From Oscheius sp. JU75 (lineage: Eukaryota; Nematoda; Chromadorea; Rhabditida; Rhabditidae), in the NCBI GenBank assembly GCA_037178855.1, contig JASJZC010000005.1, positions 4,836,001-4,900,000 of the forward strand: a stretch of 64,000 nt of DNA, written 5' to 3'. Both the position numbers and the translations under genes were made by a program. Below are positions 22,576 to 33,855 of the stretch, one piece after another. Each line of letters begins with the position of its first letter. Within the stretch, counting starts at the first letter, position 1. The notes below the pieces were generated by a model that saw nothing but the letters and a program-made list of their open reading frames with translations, was not told the DNA's origin and made no database searches.

Positions 22576-24145
22576 ATGGATTTAACGACGACAGCTCCGA
22601 CCCTTCTACAAGCTGTAGTCAATATGACCACTACTATGTCACCAGCCGACACAATGGTCATCAAAATGGCCTTCCTCAAAAGCGTCTACCAATGGGTCAT
22701 CCCACTCATGATAATTGTCCTATTGGTGAGTTCTGTCTGGAAACAACTAGCCGGCTTTCCAGATAGCTATAGTTGGTAACAGTATCATCTGTTTGGCCAG
22801 TCCCTTTATGTCTTCTCCTATCTCGCCCTATTTGAAGCTGTGTGTTTCTCTGGCAGCTGCCGATCTCTGGGCTGCCACTCTTCTGATCATAGGTAACTTT
22901 CATACCCATCAAAAGCACTCTCCTCCTGTCGTAATCAGCTGTGCAGACCTCATTTTCCCGTCCACCCACTTTGTCCTATCAAAGCCATTTGGACCGGGAT
23001 TTAGAGGGAAAAAACGAAATGGGATGTTTCAGGTCTGTTGGTGAACAGCTACTTCCCGGTAGTTCTGGGCTATCCAAAGTCTTCTTTCTGCCCAGATGCT
23101 TGGCTGGAAGTCTTCCGTGTGGCTGGAATGCTCACTTCTGATCTGCACTTGTTCGCATTGGCTATTAACCAGTTCTTAGGTACCCTTTGGCCACTCAAAT
23201 ATAAGGTTTTGTTCTTCTTTTTTTGTCTCCCGAAAACACAAATTCAGGTGATGGTGACCACTCGTCGAATCCGACTTTTGATTGTCGGCCTCTGGTTCAT
23301 TCCAATGATCGTCCTGCTTGTCTGGTGGGTCGATTTCTGGGGGGAGCAAGCCTCTAATCTCAGTTTACATGCAAATGGGGGTCGTTTAGAAAGAATTCTT
23401 CCAAGCAAAGATTGCTGATTTTTATAGGAGGGAAAGATCTTTTCCAGGTTCCTTGCGGACCCGGAGGATGGGCTTCGTCAGGAACATTGTCGACTTGGTT
23501 TCTACAACAGATTTCCCTTTCGTCTCTCCATCTTCTTAATTTTCATTATTCCTCTTCTTGCCACTTTGGGCATTTACGCCACCATCCTGGCGAAACTCCT
23601 TAAAGCAAAGGCCGAATTCGATAACTCATGCCATGCTGAAAGGTAACATTCCTTGTGGGTCTCGATAAATCTTTGTTTAGAAGACTAAACAGTCGTCGAT
23701 CCAACGTCCACTCCAAAATCAAACTCGTCTGGACAACTTTGCTTATAGGTACATCATCATTCTTCCAATCCAGATAACAAAATATTCCAGTGACTTCATT
23801 CGCTCTGAGCTGGGGACTTTGTGTTCTCTACTTTGTTCTCGTCTGTCAAGATGGCTGTCCATTCACGTATCTAGTAGATGTGGACTTCTATCTTGGCCTA
23901 TTTTTCAACGCCAGTGTCCAGGCGATGGTAAGTGAACTATCTACTCGAGAACACTGTAGTTCTAGGTAATGGTCAAACTGGCAGCCAATCCATTCATCTA
24001 CACACTTCGGATAAAAGCCATTCGAGCGAGTGTCAACTCTCTGATGAATCGCTGCTGGACTCGCAAACGATATCTGCCGACGAAGACGTGTAAGAATGGA
24101 ATGACTCTCATCAGTACAAACTCGTCTGTCCCCTGCAGCGTCTAA
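22576..24145 (+). CDS. Orphan class A (rhodopsin-like) GPCR
   Basis: Seven-transmembrane receptor. TM1 carries IAIVGNSIICL (the GN motif; acceptor at 22762), TM2 LKLCVSLAAADLW (the LxxxD motif), TM7 AANPFIYTLRIKAIR (NPxxY). The extracellular N-terminus has Asn-Met-Thr (potential N-glycosylation) and Thr-rich sequence without a signal peptide. At the end of TM3 the usual DRY is replaced by NQF (LAINQFLGTLWPLKY), with the following PLKY loop kept. Exons are joined by 40-90 nt introns; the exact join near 23335-23450 is uncertain. The start follows CTTTTCAGTC. Ligand unknown; monoamine, adenosine or peptide families are all possible. Confidence 0.82.
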
Positions 24146-24326
24146 TAAGAAGAAGATGCATTTAAGCCATTTAAACGGGTACACAGATGGGTTGAAACAG
24201 GACGAATGAATATTTACTCTAAAGCACTGTGGTCACTCGGATATAGACAGATACAGAGAGAAAAGATGGCGAGTTGAACTGCGGATATGTCACAAAGATC
24301 TACGACTGGATTCATTCCAAATATCA

Positions 24327-25877
24327 CTACTTGGCATCGTATTCGCGGTTGAGTGCTCTGCCGATCAAGAGCCTGCGGATCTCTGATGTTCCAGCCCCAA
24401 GTTCATAGAGTTTGCTGTCGCGAAACAGTCTGCCAGTAGGATACTTAAATTATCTTTTAAAAGAGGTATAGAGACAAAACTAACGTCGTTAATGTAGCCG
24501 TTTCCACCGAGCACTTGAATGGCTTCTGAACAGACTTGAGTGCACTTCTCAGCCACGTAAAGGATGACTCCGGCACAGTCCTGAAATTATCCCATCAGTA
24601 TATTTGCTTGATTTGTCCCTTAGAAAGCACAGCTCAGTTGTCTAAAGACCACAGAACTGGACTAACAAAATGGATGCAGAAGGCGTCAAAGTCGAAAGGT
24701 CGACTCGATAGCGCGTTCAATAAAATAGGGCTACAGCGATAAGTGCAAAAGACAGTACCTTGTTAGAAACGTGTCCGTTGTCGGCAGCCTTGGCGACAGT
24801 GTAGAGGTAGGCACGACAGGCATTGAGGGTCGTGTACATGTCGGCTAGTTTTCCCTGCATGAGCTGGAACGTGCCGATTTTCGTGCCGAAAGCCTCTCGC
24901 TGATGGGCGTACTCGAAGGCGATGTCGCAGGCAGCTTGCATGAGACCGAGAGGTCCTCCAGACAGGACGAGACGCTCGTAATCGAGTCCGGTCATTAGAA
25001 CGTAGACTCCCTTTCCGATCCCTCCCATCACATTGGCCTCAGGAACTTTGCAGTTTTCGAAGACGAGCTCACATGTGTTCGATCCCCTCATTCCGAGCTT
25101 GTCCAACTTCTGCGAAGTGGAGAATCCGGACATACCCTTCTCGATCAGGAAAGTCGTGATTCCGTGCTGATGTTTAGACGGATCCGTCTTGGCGTAGACG
25201 ACCAGTACGTCAGCATCCGGCCCGTTGGTAATCCAGAACTTGCTGCCATTCAACACATAGCTGAAAGTGGTGAATGAAGAGAAAAACTGACTCAAGAACT
25301 TACTGGTCTCCTTGCTTCTCGGCCTTGAGTTTCATAGAGACGACGTCACTTCCAGCTCCAGTCTCGCTCATAGCCAGTGCTCCCATGTGCTCTCCGCTGA
25401 TCAGCTTTGGTAGATATTTGTCCTTCTGGGCCTCGTTTCCGTTCCGGACAATCTGATTAACACACAGATTCGAATGAGCTCCATAGGAGAGAGCAATGGA
25501 TCCAGAGGCACGAGAAAGTTCCTCCATGGCCAGTACGTGCGAGAAGTAATTCAATTCAGATCCTCCATATTTCGCTATAAATTGAAATGGGCCTAACATC
25601 AAAAAAGAAAGATCTTACAGGGGGCAGTTATTCCAAGTAGTCCCTGGTTTCCAAGTTTTTTCCAGAAGTCACGAAGACCAGACCATCCGTTGTCCTTGTC
25701 GATGGCTTGTGCATAAGGAGCGAGTTCTTTTTCGGCAAAAGTGCGAATTGACTGTCTGAGAGCCTGTTCATCCTCTGTCAGACCGAAGACGGCATCCGGA
25801 ACGGGATATGCCGACATGGATCGGACGGATCCAGCCGCTTTGGTGGCAGCAGTTCGTAGGAGACCCGGAAGAGACAT
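24327..25877 (-). CDS. ivd-1: Isovaleryl-CoA dehydrogenase, mitochondrial
   Basis: FAD enzyme of leucine breakdown, oxidising isovaleryl-CoA to 3-methylcrotonyl-CoA. It starts [20 protein letters not shown], an amphipathic Arg/Ser-rich mitochondrial presequence, directly after AATTCAG. Family blocks are [72 protein letters not shown] and [18 protein letters not shown]. The Glu in [12 protein letters not shown] is at the position of the IVD catalytic base, which separates it from short- and medium-chain dehydrogenases. The C-terminus has [12 protein letters not shown] and [16 protein letters not shown]. About 420 aa. Confidence 0.94.
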
Positions 25878-26387
25878 CTGAATTAGAAATGAGCAGAAGG
25901 CAGTGATCAAGTTGGGTCGAGAGAACGAGAACTTATCAATTGAGCGAGACGGGGGAAGAAAGGGCAAACATCGACTGCCTGGGAGAAGCGACCCGCTCGA
26001 CATGTGGCAGACCGACCTACGTCACGTCACACGTGGGGCGTGGCATTCTAATCCCTATTATAACCTACTTTCTTGTTCGAACTCTCAAATGATTGAAATG
26101 GAAAGGTTTGTCCGAATCGATGAGACGAACGATCAAACAACAAACATTATGAGAGACGTTTTTCCGTCGAGAATAAGCGACAATGGAGCGCGAATATTTG
26201 CAAGCGTACCATGTTTCGGAGACGACAGCTGGCAGACAGAAAAGCGTTTCGAACTTAAACTGTGGCACGGAAGCAAAGCAAAGCTCCAACGCAGAAAGCG
26301 TTTCTGATTATCGAATAGAGTTTTGTTAAAACAAACTTATGTTATCACAGACAAGGGAATCACAAGAGTTTCGACAAATAAAGATGA
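25878..26387. other. Intergenic between the Snapin-like and IVD genes
   Basis: 510 bp, no gene supported. Presumably the IVD promoter; a TACGTCACGTCACACGTG stretch near 26018 contains CRE-like (TGACG) and E-box (CACGTG) cores. Confidence 0.4.
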
Positions 26388-26796
26388 TCAATTGGCGGGA
26401 GTCTGAGGAATGACAGACGCGGGAGAGAGTTCCAATATCTTCTGCTTGCTCTTGTAAGCTTCTCGAGCAATTTGTCGTTGTAAAACACTCAGTCTGTCAT
26501 GAACACTAGTCAGAATTTGGTCCGTTCCTCTGATTCTTCTTCCGACATCAGTTAACTTGTTGCTGTACTGAACCAGATTGTAGCTGTTCTCCATCTCATT
26601 GAACTCGTGAAGATACTGAACATCTCTTTCCATTATGCATGTCCTTGCAAACCTCGGCCAACGAATGAGCACTTTCATTGAGAGTTCCTTGTGCTTCCTG
26701 AGTCGCCTTAATCTGATCCTGGAGCTCATTGACTTGCGTCTCTAATGAGGTTAGAGTGAGGGCACCCGAGTCAAGGACCAGTGATCTATCAGCCAT
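26388..26796 (-). CDS. snpn-1: Snapin-like BLOC-1/BORC subunit
   Basis: Small coiled-coil protein of 123 aa (Snapin is about 136). Exons 26796-26653 and 26615-26388 are joined across a 37-nt intron. With that join the second half lines up without gaps against the Snapin helix: GRRIRGTDQILTSVHDRL, LSVLQRQIAREAYKSKQKIL, and a short Pro-containing end (VIPQTPAN). Snapin works in lysosome and synaptic-vesicle positioning in BLOC-1 and BORC. The ATG follows CCAGGAGA. The family call rests on recalled pattern similarity rather than a search; another BLOC-1 type subunit is the main alternative. Confidence 0.6.
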
Positions 26797-27027
26797 TCTC
26801 CTGGAAAAAGAGCTGCTAGTGGGAGAACAAGAGGCGGGAACTGCGCAAAGGATTACGGACTCGAGACGATTAAAACAGTGCGTCAGAAAAGGTGGAAAAT
26901 ACTTTTTGGTATTGAGTTTCTTCTTTATTTGTTTTACTGATCTGTGACCACGTACTGTTTTCAATCGAACGAGGAGATACTGTAATTGATCAAAGGCAAT
27001 AGAAACGAAAAAACCAACTGTTTTCAG

Positions 27028-27551
27028 ACGTTGCTTTCCTCGGAAATCTCGCGTGTCTGGGCCCACCTCTCTGGCGAAGTTCTACCGGAAACGCCATCTA
27101 TCCAGCTCGAAGAAAAGATTCCGATTCCTCAGAAATGGGATGGCCGAGGAAGATCGAACAGACTGATTGGTCGCATTCTCGGACCCTGTGGTCTGAGTGT
27201 CATAAGTCTCGAAGCCGAGATGGATGTCGAATCCTGATTTGAGGAACGGGCTCGACCAAAGATGCGCAGAAGGAAAGCATGCTGAAAGGTCTTCTCACTT
27301 TCGAATACTTAGACGAAGCTCTTCATGTGGTCGTCATGGTCAAGGATAGAAGGGAATCGACGGCTCGAATAAATTCTGAGGACTGCTGTTAGAACTATCA
27401 AAAACTCCTCCAAAGAAACAAATACGAGGGGTACAAAAAGAAACAGTTCGTGACTCATGCAATGTAGCTTATTTTCTTGTCCCATGTCAAGAGATCTTTC
27501 AGAATCACTGGTACCTATCGTCTCGACTACCAGATGAAGGCGAAAAAGTAG
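27028..27551 (+). pseudogene. Broken STAR-family (GLD-1/Quaking/ASD-2 type) KH-domain gene
   Basis: Conceptual reading shows a Qua1-like piece (LLSSEISRVWAHLSGEVLP), then the KH core LIGRILGPCGLSVISLEAE, matching the GRILGPRG...LEAE signature of STAR RNA-binding proteins. One base is missing near 27222, after which the KH continues in another frame (GTGSTKDAQKES, LLTFEYLDEALHVVVMVKD). A TGA at 27240-27242 replaces the Arg before GTGS, and a further stop follows VKDRRESTARINSEDC. Remnants of the Qua2 region (YKKKQF, ITGTYR) occur to about 27530. The homologous region starts right after TTTTCAG, so it is probably a decayed genomic copy rather than a retrocopy. Confidence 0.72.
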
Positions 27552-27875
27552 AATGCCTGATCGAAACGCATAATAAACCTACCGTTTTACAGTCCTCTGT
27601 ACTCATTTGATGTTTATGATGTTTCTGTCTGAGTCAGATGCCATGTCCAACATCCAAAATATCCTCCGAGATGCCGCTCGGAGAGTCCGGATCCCGCCTA
27701 CAGTTCTTGGCGGCTGTAATACAAACACATTCGTTTCGCTCCACTCAGCGCCCCCTTCTCTCTTCAGTCGAGTCCTCGCGACACATCTTCTACTTACCAG
27801 CTACTTTTATCATTTCCAATCAATCTCTTCTTTCCCCCTTTGGAAAGAGTCTTAACAGAACCAAGCGGTTTCAGT
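27552..27875. promoter_or_regulatory. Upstream region of the second troponin I gene
   Basis: 324 bp between the STAR pseudogene and the troponin I start. No coding exon seen. Likely promoter and trans-splice leader (GGTTTCAGT just before the ATG). Confidence 0.4.
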
Positions 27876-29113
27876 ATGTCTTGGGCTGCTGAGGACATCA
27901 GGTACGGAGGGCCACAGGCCGCTCATAGTGACGACGATGAGGAGGTTAGTCATTTTTCCTTTCCCCCAGTTTGAATCTTACTTTTTTCTGTCATTGACGA
28001 GAAATAAGGAACAAATAAATCAAAAGAAAAAGGGTTGCTTCAGATAAATTTTTGATTTATGCAGAAAATCAGTAATAGATACACTTGTCAATAGGAATTC
28101 GCGATCGAAATGAGTAATTAGATTGTGCCTGTTCTCGAAGATCTCATTGTGCTTATCGAGTGTTTACCCGGACTCTCAATGAGATTTTCTTGAGCGCGCG
28201 GAAAGAGCTGGCTCATTTGAGAGTTTGATCAATCGAATCAAAACAGAAGACCTAGATTTCACAAAGCAGAATGACTGCAGAGGTGAGTTAGAGAGATGCA
28301 TTTCAGTTGATTCCTATGTTCAATTCAGTTCCTGCGTCTGGTCATGTAAAGTCTTGTAACATATTCTTTCAGGCCAGAAAAGTGGCCGAGAGGGAGAGAA
28401 AGAAGGAGGAAGTCCGTAAGCGTCTGGAGGAGGCCAGCAGAATGAAGAAGGCCAAGAAGGGTTTCTTGACTCCCGAGCGTAAGAAGAAGCTCAGGGTAGG
28501 AATAGACTTCCACATCCAGACATCTTGCGAATGTTCAGAAACTGCTCATGATGAAGGCCGCCGAAGATCTGAAGCAGCAGCAGATGCTCAAGGAACAGGA
28601 ACGCCAACGCATCCTCCAGGAGAGGATCATCCCCCTGCCCGACCTCGACGACTGCGGTGAGATTACTTTCTGTTAATTGCCCGCTCTCTTCCTTCTTCCT
28701 AACTTTTTTCCAGAGCTGATATAATAAAAGCTCATTTTCAATAGTTATTTGCAGACGATCTTGGAGATGTCTATGAGCAGATGCGCGAGCGTCTGATCGA
28801 GCTCGAGAGCGAAGTTTACGACATTAGCTACACTGTTCGTCAGAAGGATTTCGAGATCAACGAACTCACCATCGCTGTCAACGATCTTCGCGGAAAATTG
28901 TGAGTTTGAGAGTAGTCGAAGAAGCAAAATGTATATTGCAGCGTGAAGCCTACCCTAAAGAAGGTCTCAAAGACCGAAGGAAAGTTCGACAAGCTGAAGA
29001 AGAAGGAGGCGACCAAGGTCGACTTCCGTTCAAACCTCAAGCAGATCGACAAGAACCAATTTGCCTTGGAGGAGGAAGAGAAGGAGAAGGCAAAAGCCGA
29101 CTGGGCCAAGTAA
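27876..29113 (+). CDS. tni: Troponin I, copy without acidic tail
   Basis: Five exons (27876-27944, 28373-28495, 28539-28656, 28755-28899, 28942-29113) give 208 aa. It starts [20 protein letters not shown] and carries [65 protein letters not shown] and [15 protein letters not shown]. It ends [15 protein letters not shown], lacking the long Glu-rich tail of the minus-strand copy. Splice positions coincide with those of that copy (for example after KKKLR and inside the codon of GKF), so the two derive from gene duplication. The 428-nt first intron contains a second possible start exon. An AATAAA lies about 80 bp after the stop. Confidence 0.93.
28271..28282 (+). other. Candidate alternative first exon of troponin I
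   Basis: ATGACTGCAGAG followed by a good donor GTGAGT, inside intron 1. It would join in frame to the second exon at 28373 and make an isoform beginning [13 protein letters not shown], lacking the 23-residue acidic leader. The preceding ACAAAGCAGA could accept a spliced leader. Expression evidence is needed. Confidence 0.4.
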
Positions 29114-29223
29114 ACTGTTCCGACCATGTCTTGTATAATCTTTCGCCCATTATTCCCTCCCCTTTTCCTGTTATATAGCTAGCAACTTTCTTGCAAATAA
29201 ATGGGCAATAAAAATATGTAGTT

Positions 29224-29404
29224 TCATTGATTGATACTCGTAGTGACGTCTCCCCTCAGTCGAGTGTACTCTATCCTTCGGTCCCCGTACACGTTCACGA
29301 TTGATACAGACAGAGCTCCTAAATACAGTCTACTGTTTCTGATTCGAAGCTAACTAACCAACAAGAAAGGCTAACAGCAGAAGGATGCGTGGCAGGAGCG
29401 TCAT
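29224..29404 (-). CDS. Tiny secreted peptide (46 aa)
   Basis: Two exons, 29404-29359 and 29318-29224, around a 40-nt intron (GTTAGTT...TATTTAG). The first exon is almost entirely signal peptide (MTLLPRILLLLAFLVG). The mature part of about 28 residues contains SIVNVYGDRRIEYTRLRGD and has no Cys. The ATG lies 14 nt after GTTTCAG, a plausible trans-splice site, and the stop is close to the 3' end of troponin I, in convergent layout. It could be a neuropeptide-like precursor, but the only basic-pair sites are Arg-Arg and Arg-rich positions. No family recognised. Confidence 0.4.
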
Positions 29405-30570
29405 GGCGAGAGGGGGAACTGAAACACGTTCCAACCTTCTTTCTCTCTTGAAAGACCTGCTATTTCGTCGTCGGCGACTAGCTGAGAACAGGCGGTCATG
29501 ACGCCAATATATTTGAAGATGCAGCTGTTTTACAAACAAAACTTTCTCATACTCAATTCAAAATGAATCAGAGATGTCATTTGTTGACTGGAGCAGGTTA
29601 GCAACCAACAGTCGAATCTATGAATATCCCGAATGAATGTTATGTTATTCTGGCTCACATGTCTTCCAATAAATAGCAGTTGACCGCTACATCAACTGTT
29701 TTTCATTATCTTTAATACCTTACTTTCACTGAAAGATTTCACTCACCCCCATTTTTTTTCGTTCGGCCTGAAATCGCAATGTGAGAGAGAACCACGCGGA
29801 GAGAACCTTTATCGCTGACCTGTTTTTAAGGGTGGGCATAAGAGGGCCCATCTACAGTAATCTAATTGGATGGAGAGCATGGTTAGATTCAACTGGCTAC
29901 CTCTGAAAATACGATCGTCAAATGTATACGGACAAGTATAATGTTGAGTTGTTCTTCTTGTGATAAGGAACAGCACGTTTCACAAAATGTGGAATGGGCA
30001 AACTATTGGGAACCGAGCGGACTGTAAAAGAGTTAGTAGTGAGGAAGAGAGGAAAGAGGACTGATTTTTGTTTACTGCCACGCGTGTTTTCGTTGGGCTG
30101 TCAACTACCCTCGAGGGTACAAGTCAACAAGATGGAAGAGAGTAAAAGGACATCCTCTGTACTCTGATGTCTGTGCAGCTGTAGCGACCTTCTGTGTTCC
30201 AGGGGTGGTTGCACTTTTCTGTTGGCGTTGCCTCTCTGCTAGTCGGGACCCTCTCTCGGACCAGACTATTTCTTTCAGCTGTACTTTCGAGTTCGACAGG
30301 ACTGCTGTCCTTTAGGCCCAATCACAATCGATACTCGTTGCTTCCTTCAGTCACTTCAGGCTTCGTTTCCGCCCATTTTCAAATTTTCAAGCTTTCTTTC
30401 GAGTCTTTCGACTAAAGCACGTGGTGACTACGGTAGCTCGAATGACTGCCGCCTTTCTGACTGCCTTTTTCTCTGTGGAATTTTCTCAGTTTCTTTTACA
30501 AACAAGGGCTGTAGCCAGTCTTATTAGTAACCCCTTTTAAACGAGCAATATCTTCACAAAAACTTTTCAG
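29405..30570. other. Intergenic upstream of the nuclear receptor
   Basis: About 1.17 kb with no supported exon, although the missing start exon of the nuclear receptor should lie here. The stretch includes a GGGCCC palindrome near 29846 and AT-rich tracts. Confidence 0.4.
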
Positions 30571-32009
30571 TCGTGGCGGAAGAGGAAGAACTGAAGCCGT
30601 TGGTTTGTCTGGTTTGTCGGCGAGCATCCAATACCGGTCACCACTACGGAGTTACTTCTTGCCTGGGATGTAAAGTTTGAACGTTTTTGTTCGCCTATTC
30701 ATCATACTCAACTAGACCTTTTTCCGCCGTGTGGTCATCCAGGGTCGCACTCCGCGATGCAAGCAAGACGGCAAGTGTGCTCTCCAGAAAGGCGATGGAA
30801 CGAAAGGAATTAAACGGATCTGCAGAAGCTGTCGCTATCAGAGATGTAAAGAGATCGGGATGTCTAAAGAGAATTTATATCCATGTCGAGACCGAATTGG
30901 TAACAATTTAAGAGATTAGTAATAAGTTCGTAGGAAAGAGAAAGGAGAGTCTTTCTCTCTCAGACTCTGGAGACGACTGTCAACAGCCAGTCTCATCAAG
31001 AGCCGTGGAATTGACAGCACAAGAAGAGACCGCATTGGAACTGATCCGGACAATTAAAGATGCCGATATCAGTATGAGAGCAAGCACAATCAGCCATGGG
31101 CTTATTGAATATGTGAGTTCTCTGATCTTTTTGAATCAGACAAGATTAAGGTAGAAAAGTTTACTATAAATAACAATCTGCCTGCTACTTTGAAAACCTC
31201 AATCAGTAGTCTGCGTCAATGGGTCCAAAGAGTTCCTGGCTACTCTCAACTCACTCAATCAACAAAGGTAAAAATTCATTCCTTTTCAGCTTATCAGTTT
31301 TCTTCAGGGCTTCTTACTTCATCGTTTCTGTCTTGCATTCATGATCGTTGAGAGTTCCCTATTGACATCCAGAACAGCTACGACATTCAATAATTGGTAT
31401 CTGATCGACGGCACGTTCCTTCCTCGCGTTCTTGAACCCTCCGAGATTCAAGCAGACTTGACCAAGGAGCACAACCTGCTTCATCCAGTGTCCTGCTTTG
31501 TTATAGACGAAGTTGTCGATCCATTTCGGAAGTTGAACCTGACCGACGAGGAGGCAGCTGTGCTAAAAGTGTTGATGTTTATGAGTTCGTTTTGTACTTG
31601 ATTCTGCGAGACTGCGGTTCAGAGCCGACAATATTGAGAGACGCTTCGTCTGAACTTTCGACAGAAGAGGATAGAAAGCATCTGAAGACATTTCGAGATA
31701 CAGTACTGCAAGGTCTTCATGCCTACTATCAGCTACAGTCGGAAGAACATCCAGAGAGAAGACTGGCGGATCTTTTGATGACCATCGGCTCAATTGAGGT
31801 TGGCTCTTATGATTATTCTTGAAGGAAAAATTCAGATATGTTCCGCACAAATGTTGGAGTATTTGCATATGATGAGATTCTTCAATCTCGGTCAATTTGA
31901 CATCGATACCGAAAAAGTCATCTTTGGAATATCTTGATATTTATTAGAGGAATTCAAACTGTTTTTGCGCGAAGAGGCGTTGGTCCGAACCGAACTTGTA
32001 CTCCTTTGA
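30571..32009 (+). CDS. nhr: Nuclear hormone receptor (5' end incomplete)
   Basis: Ligand-regulated transcription factor of the expanded nematode NHR family. Zinc finger 1: CLVCRRASN...HYGVTSCLGCK; finger 2 starts FFRRVVIQGRTPRCKQDGKC and ends ICRSCRYQRCKEIGM. The P-box CLGCKTFFRR is the divergent worm type. After a hinge (KRKESLSLSDSG) comes a ligand-binding domain (LTDEEAAVLKVLMF, ERRLADLLMTIGSIE, MLEYLHMMRFFNLGQF), ending REEALVRTELVLL, possibly an AF-2 helix. Introns are very short: 34 nt at 30900-30933, 33 nt at 31917-31949 and a 38-nt one inside the LBD. The first exon here begins after TTTTCAG at 30571 and contains no ATG, so an upstream start exon is missing. Confidence 0.85.
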
Positions 32010-32080
32010 AACTCTCTCCTTCGACTAACGATGAGCTCGAACTAAACGGGTTTTATACATTGCTGAACGGATAAAGTACT

Positions 32081-32778
32081 CTACCTCACAGTCTTTTTCT
32101 CACCGACTCGTATCGGGACAGATATCATGTCCCGGTGGATTTTCCCTGTTCGGTCAACAAAATTAGTCTTGAGCAGAGACGTGACGCCGTAGTCAGCTGA
32201 TGGAGGCAGCTTCACCGTTGACTAGAAAGTTCGTTGGTGGTATTCAAACTGTCTTACCAATGAAACAGGTCGAGCAGTAACTGGGATAACGTTCGCGGCT
32301 GGGGCATCTCGACTAGTTTCTTTCGATCGAAACGTCTTCAGTTTCTTCCTCTTCAGAATAATTGGCTGCGTTAAAGTGGACAGACGCTCGCTCTTGCCTG
32401 TTTCCTGCAAATGAGTTAGTCAGCTGCGAAATACGCTCACAGAGTTCATAGCTGCCATCATTCGAGATCGAAGAGACAGATTAGGGGGAGCCGAGAAGCC
32501 TTCCTGAAAGAATCTTATCCTCATCAGGCTATTTCACAGCTCGAAAGAGGCCAGCTCTCTTTGCTTAGTCAAGCCCATTTCCGTCACCTTTGACATGGTA
32601 AATACCACCCTCTCATCCAGCAAATAAGGTCATTCCGAACCTCGACTCCATCCAACTGTTTCGCCGGTTTGATATTGACACCGGCTGGAGGAGGAAGAGC
32701 TTCGAGTAGAACAGGAAGAAGGGAAAGGACTAGGAGACACAGCATTGGTGAAAGGAGAAGTCGACCGACTGACCTCAT
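32081..32778 (-). CDS. Secreted protein of unknown function
   Basis: It starts MRSVGRLLLSPMLCLLVLS, a long signal peptide with cleavage likely near LLEALPPPAG. Supported later exons encode EGFSAPPNLSLRSRMMAAMNS, ETGKSERLSTLTQPIILKRK, then FRSKETSRDAPAANVIPVTA and finally STVKLPPSADYGVTSLLKTN, ending VGEKKTVR at 32081. A small middle exon (RVVFTMSK, around 32610-32587) is possible. The mature protein is about 130-140 aa, basic, with few Cys and no domain I know. It converges on the nuclear receptor, with stops 71 bp apart. Confidence 0.6.
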
Positions 32779-33855
32779 TTGCGATATCACTTTCGAAAGC
32801 GGGTTCTGCTTTAGTGGAGAAAAATGCAGTGAGGACAGGTGCGCAGAGGAAGAAATCTGATTTCCGGAGCAAAGAAAAGAGGCCCGTCCCTCCGAAGTGG
32901 TCCATTTGCTTCCTCGAGTCGGAAACGTGACATGACACACTAGTTGATTAGAATCACTCCTCTCGTTTATTGTCTACTTCCTGAACATTTGCGTCCAACA
33001 GCCGGCCAGATCAATACGTCCCAACTTGGCCAGGCTCTATGGTGCTCTTTCTCCGGTTCCGGAGTGTGTTCTCACGACCGAGGAAACACGTGATACTATC
33101 TTTATTCGTCTCTTCTTCGTGGAAGAAGACTCTTTTGTTTATTCAATTAGATGGGGAGGAATTGACTCAGGCGGACAAGGATTCCTGCTTTTTCTCCTTT
33201 TGAGGCGGTTGTAATTACTCTCGCGTCAAAACAACCTATATAATTCTCTCGCGTAATTCCTCCCTAATCAACGAACATTGTTTCTGCTACCACACTCTTA
33301 GTCGAGAATAAGACCACCAATCAACTTTTGAGTCTTCCTCATTTAGTCCCCTAGAGACTGCCTTATCAATAGTGGCCCAGAGAGCAGAAGGGAGTGTGAG
33401 AGAGGGGCTGGCCCTCCATGCGGAAAGGCCCTCTGCACTCGACCGGATCTCCTAATCCATCCACTTCCGGTCTGTACCGCAGAATCCCTGCTAAGTCGAT
33501 CTTGTAGTACTCCGTCACATGGAGCCCCGTCAAATCCTCCCTTTCGTCACTGAGATCTTTTCAAACGTCTTTTATCTTTCTTCTGAACAGTTTTGAGCTA
33601 GAGAGTGAGGCAGTTCCTGGTCCCAGAGCAGGTGTTTTTCCTTATCTCGTATTATAGCATGTATCTGCTGCCTCAGTTGGTGTGTCTGCCTTCGTGCCAA
33701 TTAGTCCGACCACCAGCTGGCTCTCTATATTGCCTGTTCGGTGAGGTTTATCCTCCATGTAAACTACTCGCATCTGCTTTTCTTCTAACTGTCTCCAACC
33801 AGTCGCTTACGCTCCTGGCGGAGTTCGAACTGTTTGAGTCTCTTCTGACTTGACT
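32779..33855. other. Intergenic
   Basis: About 1.1 kb without supported exons. Some frames look hydrophobic (33605-33850) but have no start context or splice partners. Confidence 0.4.

Noticed and set aside
26616-26652. Frameshift or pseudogene call for the Snapin-like gene
   Set aside because: A 37-nt GT-TTCAG intron explains the frame change and gives a gap-free match to the family.
31570-31625. Frameshift in the nuclear receptor ligand domain
   Set aside because: A 38-nt intron ending GGTTCAG restores the frame (LMFMKPTILRDAS), so no damage needs to be assumed.
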